Assembly: GCF_002270355.1 (NCBI RefSeq)
Contig: NZ_NJFZ01000032.1
Location: 32,502-96,501, forward strand
Length of the DNA: 64,000 nucleotides
Origin: Flectobacillus sp. BAB-3569
GTDB taxonomy: Bacteria > Bacteroidota > Bacteroidia > Cytophagales > Spirosomataceae
Direction: 5' to 3'
In this document: in pieces, positions 34,443 through 44,101 of the stretch
Layout: the number at the start of each line of letters is the position of its first letter
How positions within the stretch are numbered: position 1 is the first letter of the stretch
Notes under the pieces: generated by a model
What the model saw: only the letters and a program-made list of their open reading frames with translations
What the model was told of the DNA's origin: nothing
Databases searched by the model: none
Made by a program: the position numbers and the translations under genes

Positions 34443-36386
34443 TTAGCTAATGCGCGCCAAATTCTTGTTGATTTCTTCTTGAGCCAATTGAATAAACTCT
34501 TCGATTGTCATCATTCCTAAATCGCCTTCTCCTTTTTTACGCACTGAAACTTTTCCTTCAGCAGATTCTTTTTCACCCACAATAAGCATGAATGGAATTT
34601 TTGAAACTTCCGCATCACGGATTTTTCTACCAATTTTTTCATCTCTGTGGTCGATATATCCACGCAAATCTTGTTCTTGTAATCTTACGAATAAGTCATT
34701 TGCGTAATCTTCGTATTTCTCAGAAATCGGTAATACCGCCAATTGGTCTGGTGACAACCACAATGGGAAGTTACCCGCAGTGTTTTCAATCAAAATAGCC
34801 ACAAAACGCTCTAATGAACCAAATGGCGCACGGTGAATCATTACTGGGCGGTGTTTTTGGTTGTCTGAACCTGTGTATTCTAACTCAAAACGTTGTGGCA
34901 ATTGGTAATCTACTTGGATTGTCCCCAATTGCCATTTACGACCAAGAGCATCTTTCACCATAAAGTCGAGTTTAGGACCATAGAATGCTGCCTCGCCTAA
35001 TTCTACTACCGTTGGCAATCCTTTAATTTCTGCCGAACGAATAATAGCTGCTTCTGCTCTTTCCCAGTCTTCATCTCTACCAATGTATTTTTCTTTGTTT
35101 TCAGGGTCACGAAGTGATACTTGTGCTGAATAGTTTTCAAAACCTAAAGCTTTGAAAACATACAATACCAAGTCAATTACTTTCATGAACTCTTCTTCCA
35201 CTTGGTCTGGACGACAGAAGATGTGTGCATCATCCTGAGTAAATCCTCTTACACGAGTTAAACCATGTAATTCACCAGATTGTTCGTAACGATATACAGT
35301 TCCGAATTCCGCCAAACGCAATGGAAGTTCACGATAACTACGAGGTTTTACTTTGTAAATTTCGCAGTGGTGAGGGCAGTTCATTGGTTTCAAGAAAAAT
35401 TCTTCATCTTCGTCTGGAGTACGAATTGGTTGGAATGAATCTTGACCATATTTAGCGTAGTGCCCTGAGGTTACATATAATTCTTTGGAAGCGATATGAG
35501 GCGTCACTACAGGAGAGTATCCCGCACGAACCTGTGCTTTGCGAAGGAACCCTTCCAAGCGCTCACGCAACATGGTTCCTTTTGGTAACCAAAGTGGTAA
35601 GCCCATACCTACTTTCTCAGAGAAAGCAAACAATTCTAGTTCTTTACCTAATTTACGGTGGTCACGACGTTTGGCCTCTTCCAACAAATGTAGGTATTCG
35701 TCTAATTCCTTTTGTTTCGGGAATGTAACAGCATATACACGAGTCATTTGTTTGCGACTCACGTCTCCACGCCAGTAAGCACCCGCCACACTCATTAATT
35801 TTATAGCTTTGATAAAGCCTGTATTAGGAATGTGTGGTCCACGACATAAGTCCGTAAAGTTACCTTGAGAATAGAAAGTAATCGAACCATCTTCAAGACC
35901 ATCGATTAATTCTAATTTATATTCGTCGCCTTTTTCAGTGAAGTATTCAATCGCCTCAGCCTTTGAGATAGGAGTGCGTTGATATTCATTTTTTTGACGA
36001 GCTAATTCTACCATTTTGTCTTCAATCTTCTTGAAGTCTTCTGAGCTTAAGGTTTTATCACCCATGTCGATATCGTAGTAGAAACCTGTTTCAATAGCAG
36101 GACCAATACCGAATTTCGTTCCAGGGTATAAAGCTTCAATAGCCTCGGCCATCAAGTGGGCAGAAGAGTGCCAGAAAGTCTGTTTGCCATCTGTATCGTT
36201 CCACGTAAGTAGCTGAAAATCTGAATCTTGATTGATAGGTAATGATGCATCAACTACCTTTCCATTTACTTTCGCTGCCAATACATTTCTGGCTAAACCT
36301 TCTGAAATACTGAGGGCAATGTCCATCCCAGTGACTCCCTGGGCATACTCTCTAACACTACCATCGGGTAACGTGATTTTAATCAT
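34443..36386 (-). CDS. thrS: Threonyl-tRNA synthetase
   Basis: This 647-residue class II synthetase charges tRNA-Thr in the cytoplasm. An N-terminal TGS domain ([20 protein letters not shown]) is followed by the editing domain with the zinc-like [10 protein letters not shown] motif near 73 and [10 protein letters not shown] near 205. The catalytic domain includes [15 protein letters not shown] (zinc ligands), the class II motifs around [20 protein letters not shown], and [20 protein letters not shown]. The anticodon-binding domain is C-terminal. Full length matches the family. A TATCTTTG box 130 bp upstream is a candidate promoter. It is the first gene of the thrS-infC-rpmI-rplT operon. Confidence 0.98.
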   Translation of the reverse strand: MIKITLPDGSVREYAQGVTGMDIALSISEGLARNVLAAKVNGKVVDASLPINQDSDFQLLTWNDTDGKQTFWHSSAHLMAEAIEALYPGTKFGIGPAIETGFYYDIDMGDKTLSSEDFKKIEDKMVELARQKNEYQRTPISKAEAIEYFTEKGDEYKLELIDGLEDGSITFYSQGNFTDLCRGPHIPNTGFIKAIKLMSVAGAYWRGDVSRKQMTRVYAVTFPKQKELDEYLHLLEEAKRRDHRKLGKELELFAFSEKVGMGLPLWLPKGTMLRERLEGFLRKAQVRAGYSPVVTPHIASKELYVTSGHYAKYGQDSFQPIRTPDEDEEFFLKPMNCPHHCEIYKVKPRSYRELPLRLAEFGTVYRYEQSGELHGLTRVRGFTQDDAHIFCRPDQVEEEFMKVIDLVLYVFKALGFENYSAQVSLRDPENKEKYIGRDEDWERAEAAIIRSAEIKGLPTVVELGEAAFYGPKLDFMVKDALGRKWQLGTIQVDYQLPQRFELEYTGSDNQKHRPVMIHRAPFGSLERFVAILIENTAGNFPLWLSPDQLAVLPISEKYEDYANDLFVRLQEQDLRGYIDHRDEKIGRKIRDAEVSKIPFMLIVGEKESAEGKVSVRKKGEGDLGMMTIEEFIQLAQEEINKNLARIS

Positions 36387-36514
36387 TTGATTGTTTTAGT
36401 TTCGGCCTGTATTCTATCTTTCCTTGTTAGAAAATTATACAAACAATTTCTTCGAAGGTATAGCCATTACAGGCGTTGGTTTTTGTTTTTATGAATTAAA
36501 ATGTAAAGACTATT

Positions 36515-36522
36515 CAAAGATA
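36515..36522 (-). promoter_or_regulatory. Putative -7 box for thrS operon
   Basis: TATCTTTG on the minus strand lies next to the stop codon of the upstream TPR gene and about 130 bp before thrS. It fits TAnnTTTG, but no TTG is found at the proper distance. Confidence 0.35.
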
Positions 36523-36523
36523 A

Positions 36524-37723
36524 TTAATTCTTTCGAGAAGAATCGGGTTTTAAGTTTAATCTTGACTTAGGTTGTAATGGTCTAAACGTCGTATCAACAT
36601 TCTTTCTTGGAATATCGTATTGAGTCAAACCACTCGTATCAGTCGATGAGCCAAAGTTGTCTGGAATATATGAACCATAGTCTTGTTTACGCTTGGCACG
36701 ATAGAGCCCGCCTGTAGCACGGTAATCTGATGGATTTTCGGCAATAATTTGCTCGTAAGTGAGGATTGCCGAGGCAAAATCACCAGTAAACTCCTGACAA
36801 ATCGCTAAAAAAAGCTTCGCATCAGGATACTTGGGGTTAATCTTGACTGTATGGGCAAACTGCGGTAAAGCAAAACGGTAATTTCTAATTTTGAAATACA
36901 ACATTCCTGCACTAAAACTAGCCTGTGTTAGTGACGAATCTAACTTTACAGCTTTGGTATAACTCGCCAGTGCGCTATCGGTTTGATAGGCACGTTGATA
37001 GGTAACCCCCTTTTTATAGTACAATTCCGCATTTTTAGGATGTTGCTTTATTCCTTCATCACTGTAAAACAAGGCTAAATCATACTGACGTAAAGCCGTG
37101 TAAACTTCAGCAAACTTAAGATACAGTGGCAAAAACGTTGGTTTGAGATTAAGGGTTTGATGAAAATATTGTAGCGCTGTCGTGGTATCACCTTGTCTAG
37201 CAGCAATTTCACCCTTGAAGAAATAGGTCTCACCATGATTTGGTGAAATCTGTAAGGACTTGTTTAAGTATAATTTTGCTTTAGCGAATTGCCCAATTTG
37301 TTGATACAAATCTCCCAAAAGTGTAAATAACTCTGGCGACTCAACGTTGAGAACTTCGGCCTTAGAGGCAGCCTCAAGAGCTTGTTGGGGCTCTTTAAGT
37401 TCTCTTAAGATGAGGGCTTTTGTTTGGTAAAAATGACCATTGTTGGCTTTTATGCCAATAGCAGTATTGATATCCTCTAAAGCCTCTTTGGGTCTTTCGT
37501 CTTCAAGGTACAATTTGGCTCTTTTGTAATAAATTTCAGAAGAACTAGAAGACGAATTTATCAAATCGGTTAAGAATTCAATTGCGGCAGCTCTGCGCGC
37601 TTTTTCGGTAACTTCAGGAACGGCAGGTATAGAAAGCCCTTTCTTTGATTCGCTATTACAGCTGACCAAAAAAAGCCCTATTCCCAACAAGAATATATAG
37701 TAGAAAAAAAGTCTTTTCATCAT
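36524..37723 (-). CDS. TPR-repeat lipoprotein
   Basis: The protein has about 400 residues from the paired ATGs at 37723/37720, which start MMKRLFFYYIFLLGIGLFLV followed by SC, a lipoprotein signal with the lipobox cysteine. Earlier in-frame codons would only extend the signal region. At least eight tetratricopeptide repeats fill residues 40-320. Examples are SSEIYYKRAKLYLEDERPKE, PELFTLLGDLYQQIGQFAKA, GETYFFKGEIAARQGDTTTA and AELYYKKGVTYQRAYQTDSA. The C-terminus is low complexity and ends RLNLKPDSSRKN. It is probably an outer-membrane-anchored periplasmic scaffold for protein complexes; the partner is unknown. The thrS promoter candidate begins at its stop codon. Confidence 0.85.
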   Translation of the reverse strand: MMKRLFFYYIFLLGIGLFLVSCNSESKKGLSIPAVPEVTEKARRAAAIEFLTDLINSSSSSSEIYYKRAKLYLEDERPKEALEDINTAIGIKANNGHFYQTKALILRELKEPQQALEAASKAEVLNVESPELFTLLGDLYQQIGQFAKAKLYLNKSLQISPNHGETYFFKGEIAARQGDTTTALQYFHQTLNLKPTFLPLYLKFAEVYTALRQYDLALFYSDEGIKQHPKNAELYYKKGVTYQRAYQTDSALASYTKAVKLDSSLTQASFSAGMLYFKIRNYRFALPQFAHTVKINPKYPDAKLFLAICQEFTGDFASAILTYEQIIAENPSDYRATGGLYRAKRKQDYGSYIPDNFGSSTDTSGLTQYDIPRKNVDTTFRPLQPKSRLNLKPDSSRKN

Positions 37724-37803
37724 TCTCGAAATTACAGCATTTTCGATGAGAATAATTGCTGTATTAAAAAACATTTAAAAGTTCCCGAAACAAACAAAAA
37801 TTA

Positions 37804-37834
37804 TTGTTTGAAAATATAAATAACAATATATTTG
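37804..37834 (+). promoter_or_regulatory. Strong Bacteroidota-type promoter of a small transcript
   Basis: TTG at 37804-37806, 20 bp, then TATATTTG at 37827-37834 match the consensus fully. No annotated-size gene lies downstream on this strand; only the 21-codon ORF at 37874 is present before the convergent methyltransferase gene. Confidence 0.65.
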
Positions 37835-37873
37835 CTCTCAGTAAAACCTTAACTAATCACTGATTTTGTTGTT

Positions 37874-37939
37874 ATGAAAAAATTTTATCTTTTAGCACTT
37901 TTCTTGTTGCTACTTAAAGCATTAGAGGTGTTTGTTTAG
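37874..37939 (+). CDS. Small hydrophobic peptide of 21 residues
   Basis: The ORF runs from ATG to TAG and encodes MKKFYLLALFLLLLKALEVF plus a final V. It would be a single transmembrane helix or an orphan signal peptide with a positive N-terminus. It sits about 33 bases after the expected start of a transcript driven by a consensus promoter at 37804-37834. The following 80 bp contain an imperfect hairpin (37967-38009, GAGGATCATAA with TTATATGAATCCTC) and then a convergent gene. It may be a membrane-active small protein, the remnant of a secreted protein, or just part of a non-coding RNA. Coding is inferred, not shown. Confidence 0.4.
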   Translation: MKKFYLLALFLLLLKALEVFV

Positions 37940-38024
37940 CTTTTTGAGCCACAGAATAGTTATTTAAGAGGATCATAAAGGCAAATGTTTATTTGTTATA
38001 TGAATCCTCCAGTTTGTACTATTT

Positions 38025-38921
38025 TTAGATGCTCGCAAAGCGATAATACACCCCAAGAGGAAGTTTCTTTTTGAAAGAATCCTCTAAGTAAAGTTCCCCG
38101 AATTCATGATTTTTGGAATGCTCAAAGCTACACTTTACTAGATTTTCAACAATGAGAGAAGAGAATCCCATAGAGTACATATTTAAGATGAGAAAATAAT
38201 TTTCCTTATCTAAAATTTGTGCCACTGTTTTGAGCATTTCATTAATCTGTTCTTCCAAGACCCATTTTTCGCCATCAGGACCACGACCATACGCTGGTGG
38301 GTCAAGTATGATTCCTTGATACACATTTCCACGTTTTGCTTCTCTGCGTACAAATTTCATTGCATCTTCAACTACCCAACGGATATTATCGAGCTGACTA
38401 GCCTCCATATTATCGCGTGACCAGCTAATTACTTGCTTGATAGAGTCTACGTGCGTTACATCGGCTCCTGCTTGTTTAGCTGCGATAGAGGCACCACCTG
38501 TATAAGCAAAGAGATTCAATACCTTGGGATTTTTAACAGGCATTTTCTTAACCTTTTCCATAATAAAATCCCAGTTCATAGCCTGTTCTGGAAAAATACC
38601 TACGTGTTTGAAAGAGGAAAGTGCCAGTTTAAAATTAAGGTTCAATGTCGGTGTTTGATAAGGCATATACCAACGCTCTACCATTCCTTTTTTCAACATC
38701 CATTCGCCTTTTTCTTGCGAACCTTTGTCTTTTTTGAAATAGGCATGTGCGCTATTTTGCCACTCTAATTCTGAGAGTGACTTATCCCAAGCCGCTTGCG
38801 GTTCGGGACGACGTAAGATATAGTCTCCAAATTTTTCTAATTTCTCAAAACCACCCGAATCTAAAAGTTGATAAGCTTTCCAATTTTTGGGTGTTGCTGT
38901 TTGTATTACGGTTGTGCTCAA
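38025..38921 (-). CDS. Class I SAM-dependent methyltransferase (RlmI/RlmK-like)
   Basis: The protein has 298 residues. The Rossmann methyltransferase domain shows motif I VLNLFAYTGGASIAAKQAGA near 134-153, THVDSIKQVISWSRDN for the SAM ribose and IILDPPAYGRGP near 204-215, the DPPxxG motif of rRNA and tRNA cytosine/guanine methyltransferases. The N-terminal part (about residues 1-120) lacks a recognisable PUA domain but has the beta extension seen in RlmI/RlmK-like enzymes. It probably methylates 23S rRNA. No in-frame ATG is available near the start: TTG at 38921 follows an in-frame stop closely and is therefore the likely start. Confidence 0.8.
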   Translation of the reverse strand: MSTTVIQTATPKNWKAYQLLDSGGFEKLEKFGDYILRRPEPQAAWDKSLSELEWQNSAHAYFKKDKGSQEKGEWMLKKGMVERWYMPYQTPTLNLNFKLALSSFKHVGIFPEQAMNWDFIMEKVKKMPVKNPKVLNLFAYTGGASIAAKQAGADVTHVDSIKQVISWSRDNMEASQLDNIRWVVEDAMKFVRREAKRGNVYQGIILDPPAYGRGPDGEKWVLEEQINEMLKTVAQILDKENYFLILNMYSMGFSSLIVENLVKCSFEHSKNHEFGELYLEDSFKKKLPLGVYYRFASI

Positions 38922-38949
38922 TGGTTCTGTTGATTAAACTTCTGCAAAT

Positions 38950-38979
38950 AAAAAGCGGTATTCTTTTCGAATACCGCTA
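38950..38979 (-). terminator. Terminator of the 39159-40763 gene
   Basis: AGCGGTATTC pairs perfectly with GAATACCGCT across five bases, and on the minus strand a T-run (TTTTTA) follows. It isolates the methyltransferase gene from its upstream neighbour. Confidence 0.75.
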
Positions 38980-39158
38980 CAAATTTACAAAAAAGACTTG
39001 TTAGAATACGAGCAATTTTGGCTATATGCTCTAAGCTTCCTATTAATATTTTTCAAAACGACTTTAATCGTCTGAAAAGCAGAGCATTAAAGTCTGAAGT
39101 TCAATATTGTGCTGTTCTTCTAAAATATCCCTCGTCAAGAGGATACCATTAAAGCATG

Positions 39159-40763
39159 CTAAAAAGATACTTTGTTCAAATAGAACACATTACGACGTAA
39201 ATTTTCAGAATCGTTGTTAATGCGTTGAACACCTGACGCTAAAAAGTAATTATCAAACCAATAATCGATGTGGTCAGAAGTAGTTCTTTTTACTACATCT
39301 CCTATTACTTGAGTATCTACTTGTTTTGGTGTTAGTTCATCCAGTGTTAAATCCTTAACAATGGTTTTGGTGAATATTTGCCCTTTGTTACTGTAGGTCA
39401 GGGTAATTTGGTCACCCTTGATAGAGGCTTGAACTTTCTCCACCAATTTCGGCTCTTTTACGTCTTTCAATGGAATGCTGTTGTCCCACAGCAAATTTCC
39501 TTTTTCGTCAAAAGCTGCTACGATAGCATGCGTATATATCCAACCATCAAAAGTTTGTGAGTTGCCATAATATCTGTTTCCATATCCCCATGGACTATAG
39601 TAGCTACTAAATGGCGAGTACAAACCATAGTAGCCGTATCCCCAGCGGTATGGGTTGTAGAAGGAGTTCCAAGGACTTCCAAATGCACCAGAGCCCCATG
39701 AACTAAACGGACTATACGGATTATTGAAGTTGTTATAACGGTAATCGGCATAAAATGCCTCTGCAACAAGAATGTATTTATCTCCTTGTTTAACAATATC
39801 GTGCACCAAGAAACGGTAATCTAAGCGTAGGTCTTCGCCTTTGTCTCTTTTATCTTGAATTTTTCTTTCTTGCCTCAAGCGTTGTTTTTCGCTGAGATAA
39901 TTAAAGAAATTTTTGAAATCTGTAAAGCTATAAAACTTCAAATCAGTCATTTCGTTGTCAAGCATTTTACTAAAATAAATTCCTTGTGAGGTAGGGCCAC
40001 GCTGTGTACCAATAGAATTTTTGTGACCATAGGTTCCAAACATGATTTGGGTGCTATCCGAAACCATATTGAGGCGACCATTCATCATAGCAAAATCTTC
40101 TTGGGTATCCATCACAATTTGGTTGATTGGAGTACCTTCTTCATCAAAAGATTTTACGACCAATTGATAGTTTTTTCCTTTGTTGCCGACAGCATACGTA
40201 ACGTTCACAAAATGGTTTATGGTATCAAGCTCCATCGACTGTAATTCTGCTTGGTTTTTCAAGGCAGAAGGTAATACTTTGGTTTTACGAGCAGCCAAAT
40301 CTGTGTATAAAATAATAGGTTGGCTATTCACAAGTCCTCCGATAAATACCGATGAGTTGAGTGCTTGAAAATCAGATACTTCAAGTCTGTCGACCGACAT
40401 GATTTGGAATTTTTCGACAAAGCCTGGGCCAAGGTTTACTTTGATTACTTCAAATACATTGCTACGATAACGGCTAAAAAGTAAGTACACATTTTTGCCA
40501 TCGTAAGAGTGCTTTACATAATCGAGGTTGCCATCTATCGTACCATTAATATTCCAAACAGTTTCAAGGTTAGTATCAAGTTTAATGAGGTTAAACTGAT
40601 TTTTGTTGATTTGGGACAAAAGAAGCACGCCTTGCTTTTGCAAAGGAATCGTAAAGTATTCCGATGAAGCCGAAGGCAGTGGAATCTCTACGCGCTTTAC
40701 ACTTTGGGCATACATTGTAGTTGTACAAAGTAGCCAACTTAAAATCAACAATATCTTTTTCAT
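39159..40763 (-). CDS. Secreted protein with aromatic/glycine-rich insert, function unknown
   Basis: The protein has 534 residues from the ATG at 40763, which begins a signal peptide (MKKILLILSWLLCTTTMYAQ). The bulk is beta-rich and propeller-like, with repeated phrases such as VLLLSQINKNQFNLIKLD and NVYLLFSRYRSNVFEVIKV. Between about residues 350 and 415 is a strikingly Tyr-, Gly-, Pro- and Trp-rich tract (NPYRWGYGYYGLYSPFSSYY) that breaks the regular pattern. The insert resembles disordered adhesive or amyloid-prone segments. I do not recognise the family. It is a single transcription unit ended by the hairpin at 38950. Confidence 0.75.
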   Translation of the reverse strand: MKKILLILSWLLCTTTMYAQSVKRVEIPLPSASSEYFTIPLQKQGVLLLSQINKNQFNLIKLDTNLETVWNINGTIDGNLDYVKHSYDGKNVYLLFSRYRSNVFEVIKVNLGPGFVEKFQIMSVDRLEVSDFQALNSSVFIGGLVNSQPIILYTDLAARKTKVLPSALKNQAELQSMELDTINHFVNVTYAVGNKGKNYQLVVKSFDEEGTPINQIVMDTQEDFAMMNGRLNMVSDSTQIMFGTYGHKNSIGTQRGPTSQGIYFSKMLDNEMTDLKFYSFTDFKNFFNYLSEKQRLRQERKIQDKRDKGEDLRLDYRFLVHDIVKQGDKYILVAEAFYADYRYNNFNNPYSPFSSWGSGAFGSPWNSFYNPYRWGYGYYGLYSPFSSYYSPWGYGNRYYGNSQTFDGWIYTHAIVAAFDEKGNLLWDNSIPLKDVKEPKLVEKVQASIKGDQITLTYSNKGQIFTKTIVKDLTLDELTPKQVDTQVIGDVVKRTTSDHIDYWFDNYFLASGVQRINNDSENLRRNVFYLNKVSF

Positions 40764-40812
40764 ATATGTTGTGATTGGGTTATAGATTAACAAAAGCTTG
40801 TAGACTAGCTAT

Positions 40813-41220
40813 TTATTCATGAGCCAATCCCACAATGATGTCAAATTCTTCTGATTTTACAGGAGTAACCGACAAGCGAGATTGTTTAATTAAAGCCAAA
40901 TCTTGTAGTCTTTCATCATTCTTCATTTGTTTAAGTGTAACTGTTTTTGGTAATTTTTCAACAGGTGATAAATCTACCACTACCCAACGATCATCATCTG
41001 TAGTAGGGTCGGGGTAATGTTCTTTAACCACCTTAGCAATACCTACAACTTCAAGTCCTTCGTTGGAGTGATAGAAAAATACTAAATCTCCAAGCTTCAT
41101 ACTTTTCATATTATTGCGAGCCTGATAATTTCTGACACCGTCCCACATTCCTACTCCTTGTGCCACAAAATCATCCCACGAATATTTGAAAGGCTCAGAC
41201 TTTACTAACCAATAGTTCAT
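40813..41220 (-). CDS. EVE domain protein
   Basis: This 135-residue cytoplasmic protein belongs to the PUA-like EVE family (thymocyte nuclear protein 1 type). Diagnostic features are MNYWLVKSEPFKYSWDDF at the start, GMWDGVRNYQARNNMKSMKL near 24-43 and GDLVFFYHSNEG. EVE domains are aromatic-cage readers of modified bases in DNA or RNA, and some associate with restriction systems. No restriction or modification gene is adjacent here, so it is probably the housekeeping type widespread in bacteria. Length matches the family. Confidence 0.92.
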   Translation of the reverse strand: MNYWLVKSEPFKYSWDDFVAQGVGMWDGVRNYQARNNMKSMKLGDLVFFYHSNEGLEVVGIAKVVKEHYPDPTTDDDRWVVVDLSPVEKLPKTVTLKQMKNDERLQDLALIKQSRLSVTPVKSEEFDIIVGLAHE

Positions 41221-41464
41221 TTTTATAAGAATTAAGTATTTTACAAATTTTACAAAAGAAAATTACCCATGAATCTTCCTCTTTTGTTATTTCCCCAAAA
41301 CTAAAAGAAATCTTGATATACTTAACGCTTTGGTGTTGAATCTTGTTATTAAAATTTGGAAGTATTTGCTTCCACTATAGACACAATTTGTAGATAAAAG
41401 GTTGATTTGCGGTGATAAGTTTTTTTTGAATAAAATCTAAAATGTTGTGTCTGAGTCAATAATC

Positions 41465-41503
41465 AAAAACGCCCAACCATATTTTTATGGTTGGGCGTTT
41501 TTG
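41465..41503. terminator. Strong terminator after menB
   Basis: AAAAACGCCCAACCAT pairs perfectly with ATGGTTGGGCGTTTTT across six bases, about 36 bp after menB. The A- and T-runs make it functional in both directions, though the main use is on the minus strand. Confidence 0.9.
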
Positions 41504-41538
41504 AGAATGCTGAATTTTGAAAACTATGTTTTCGATTC

Positions 41539-42357
41539 TTATGGGAATTTTGGGAATTTGCTGAAGTCTGGTTTTCTTTTTTCCAAGAAAGCATTTTTAC
41601 CTTCTTTTGCTTCGTCAGATAAGTAGTACAACAACGTTGCGTTACCTGCCAATTCTTGAATACCTGCTTGTCCATCCAACTCGGCGTTAAACGCAGATTT
41701 CAACATGCGAAGTGCCAAAGGACTTTTTTCTAACATTTTCAAACACCACTCAACAGTAGTTTCTTCAAGTTTTTCTAATGGAACTACTTTGTTGACCAAT
41801 CCCATATCCAAAGCCTCTTGAGCGTTGTATTGGTCACACAAGAACCAAATCTCACGAGCCTTTTTCTGACCAACAACTCTAGCCAAATAAGATGCACCAA
41901 AGCCACCGTCGAAAGAACCTACGTTGGGACCAGTTTGTCCAAAACGAGCATTCTCAGCAGCAATAGACAAGTCACAAACCACGTGCAAAACGTGACCACC
42001 GCCAATAGCCCAACCGGCAACCATAGCTACAACTGGTTTAGGAATTGAACGGATTTGTTTTTGCAGATCCAATACATTCAAGCGAGGTACAGCATCTGTA
42101 CCAATGTATCCGCCGTGTCCACGCACAGACTGGTCGCCACCACTACAAAAAGCACGACCACCTTCACCTGTCAAAATAATCACACCAATACGCTCGTCGT
42201 CGCGACAGATATTCATGGCGTCAATCATTTCTTTTACGGTCAATGGCGTAAAAGCGTTGTGTACATGAGGACGATTGATAGAGATTTTTGCAATCCCAGC
42301 CTCATGAAATTGAAACAGGATTTCTTGATATTCCTTGATGGTTTCCCACTGAATCAT
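41539..42357 (-). CDS. menB: 1,4-Dihydroxy-2-naphthoyl-CoA synthase
   Basis: This 272-residue crotonase-fold enzyme of menaquinone synthesis cyclises o-succinylbenzoyl-CoA to DHNA-CoA in the cytoplasm. Family features are [17 protein letters not shown] near 27, [16 protein letters not shown] (residues about 71-86, MenB-specific loop), [20 protein letters not shown] near 114 and [20 protein letters not shown] near 142-161. The C-terminus [16 protein letters not shown] is characteristic. DUF2452 is upstream on the same strand, 36 bp apart, so the two are probably co-transcribed. menE lies 1.8 kb away on the opposite strand. Confidence 0.97.
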   Translation of the reverse strand: MIQWETIKEYQEILFQFHEAGIAKISINRPHVHNAFTPLTVKEMIDAMNICRDDERIGVIILTGEGGRAFCSGGDQSVRGHGGYIGTDAVPRLNVLDLQKQIRSIPKPVVAMVAGWAIGGGHVLHVVCDLSIAAENARFGQTGPNVGSFDGGFGASYLARVVGQKKAREIWFLCDQYNAQEALDMGLVNKVVPLEKLEETTVEWCLKMLEKSPLALRMLKSAFNAELDGQAGIQELAGNATLLYYLSDEAKEGKNAFLEKRKPDFSKFPKFP

Positions 42358-42393
42358 AATTGTATAATTAAATAATGAATAAGCACTAATGCC

Positions 42394-42855
42394 TTATTGT
42401 TCTTTGTCTAATTCTTCGTTGTAAGTAACATCCCAAGTATGGTCGGCCAAAAGTAACACTTTTGCCACATATCTTACATACTTGAACGAACGGCCCCACT
42501 CATGCGGTGCAACCAATGACAATAAATCTGTACCGTCTTCTTTCTCGTACATATAGTAGGTTTCGTTGATAATAGGTTCGAATCCTACGGTAGCAGTGTA
42601 AATTCTTTCAGAAATTTCACGACGCTGTGCGAGTGCTTTTGCTTGTCTTGCCAAAGTCTCCATTTGTTCGTACAACTGGTTCATTTGACGGTCGGTTTGC
42701 TGGCGCATCGCAGTAACAGAGCGCCCCTTGGTTTTGCCCATATCCTCTGGTCTGATTACAGCACCACCTGCGGTATGTGCGTATGGTAGCAAACCTGGAT
42801 TTTCGGCTACTTTATCTTTATTAATGGGATTGATAAATTTATCGTCGGACATCAT
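42394..42855 (-). CDS. DUF2452 domain protein
   Basis: This 153-residue protein begins MMSDDKFINPINKDKVAENP and continues with LLPYAHTAGGAVIRPEDMGK, which I recognise as the DUF2452 pattern. A predicted coiled coil lies near 50-80 (QQTDRQMNQLYEQMETLARQ). Its function is unknown. The neighbouring menB gene shares the strand and operon, a context conserved in Bacteroidota as far as I recall, suggesting a link to menaquinone metabolism by association only. The second ATG, three bases downstream, is an equally possible start. Confidence 0.85.
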   Translation of the reverse strand: MMSDDKFINPINKDKVAENPGLLPYAHTAGGAVIRPEDMGKTKGRSVTAMRQQTDRQMNQLYEQMETLARQAKALAQRREISERIYTATVGFEPIINETYYMYEKEDGTDLLSLVAPHEWGRSFKYVRYVAKVLLLADHTWDVTYNEELDKEQ

Positions 42856-42857
42856 TT

Positions 42858-43414
42858 TAATGAAAATTGTGTACTGTTCATGAATACCACAAATTTACTA
42901 GAACAAGATTTTTTATTTACTAGGCTAATAAATTTTAGATAATATATCTATTTGAGATCAATGAAATAGATAAGTTGTTCGAATCCCTGTTAATTCTTTT
43001 ACAAAAATAGGGATATTATCTATTGGGCAGACCAAATTTTGGAGATTTTCCAAGATTTCAATCAAGGTTTTAACCTTGGATACTAATAAATTGTTTTTGA
43101 AGTTATAGATTCAATTAAAAAAATGTACAGAGAAAAATATAACTAAAAGGTTGATTTTGAGGTTATAATGGTAATGAAGAATTTACAGGCTTTAATTTGT
43201 TTTTATCTGTAAATACATTTAATTTACTTACATATATCCGTTTGTTCTCTTTTCAACTTGAGCAGTTACTCTAACATTGCAATTTATAATTTCTTCATTT
43301 TAAATACGTTACACCCTTTTAATGAAATGGGTTAGCAATCATTTTATGCAAGAGGATACCAATTCTCTAATCTCGTAATTATTGTCTTATTTAAACAACT
43401 TCTTTAATCTCATC
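42858..43414. other. Intergenic region of 557 bp with no gene recognised
   Basis: This AT-rich spacer between divergent DUF2452 and Rieske genes must hold both promoters. A TAAATTTG box on the minus strand at 42890-42897 could serve DUF2452-menB. An imperfect palindrome (CAAGGTTTTAACCTTGG) lies near 43064-43080. Nothing with coding character is seen. Confidence 0.4.
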
Positions 43415-43903
43415 ATGGAACGTAAGGAATTCATGTCGCTCGTGGGCATCAGTGTAGGTGCCGTAATTTTACAAAATTGTTTATCAGGATGCAGTAGCAA
43501 GTCGGATCCTACGCCATCGGGGGGTACTACTGGAGGAACTACCACCAATCCGACAAGTACTGGATTTACAGGCAATGCGGCTAGTTCGAAAGGAACTATT
43601 GATTTTACCATTGATATTTCAACTTCGGACTATGCTACTTTAAAAACAAATGGTACCGCCTTGGTGGTTGGCGATGTAATTGTGGCTCGCACAAAAGCAG
43701 GAAATTTTATTGCTTTAGCAAAAGCTTGTACACACGAAGGAACAACGGTTAATTTTTTGGCTGACCAGGATAGATTCAAATGTCCAAATCACGGTTCAGA
43801 ATTTTCAACTTCAGGTGCCGTTTTATCAGCGCCCGCAAGTAGTCCTTTGAAACAATATACAGCTTCTTTCGATGCTACGTCTAGTAAGGTTTCTGTAAAG
43901 TAG
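43415..43903 (+). CDS. Rieske [2Fe-2S] lipoprotein
   Basis: The protein has 162 residues from the ATG at 43415, which begins MERKEFMSLVGISVGAVILQ. A cysteine in LSGC at residue 26 is the probable lipid-attachment site. A Thr/Gly/Ser-rich linker follows. The Rieske cluster motifs are C105-T-H107 and C123-PN-H126, with EFSTSGAVLSAPASSPLKQY after the second; both Cys-His pairs are present. It is probably a membrane-anchored electron-transfer protein on the periplasmic side. No cytochrome b or oxygenase partner is encoded nearby. A hairpin at 44067-44101 would end its transcript just before menE. Confidence 0.85.
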   Translation: MERKEFMSLVGISVGAVILQNCLSGCSSKSDPTPSGGTTGGTTTNPTSTGFTGNAASSKGTIDFTIDISTSDYATLKTNGTALVVGDVIVARTKAGNFIALAKACTHEGTTVNFLADQDRFKCPNHGSEFSTSGAVLSAPASSPLKQYTASFDATSSKVSVK

Positions 43904-44066
43904 AGTTTTTATTAATAAAATAAGTATTTGGTAAGTAATTTAGTGAAGATTACTGATGTTGGATTGTAGAAGTAAACCTATTTTATCCCAAAAGAGGAAT
44001 TTTCCCATATTTCCGAAATCAGCAGTCCCCAATCTACAATTGTTTAAAATCTTTACGCCTTACAAA

Positions 44067-44101
44067 AAATCGACTGTGGTAGACAATGCCACAGTCGATT
44101 T
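44067..44101 (+). terminator. Terminator-like hairpin directly before menE
   Basis: AAATCGACTGTGG pairs perfectly with CCACAGTCGATTT across nine bases and is followed by TGTATTTTTG. It lies 12 bp before the menE ATG. It could terminate the Rieske transcript or attenuate menE. Confidence 0.65.

Noticed and set aside
42567..42577. GGTTCGAATCC, a tRNA T-arm-like word
   Set aside because: It lies inside the DUF2452 coding frame and no cloverleaf can be folded around it; the similar GTTCGAATCCC near 42978 also lacks paired arms.
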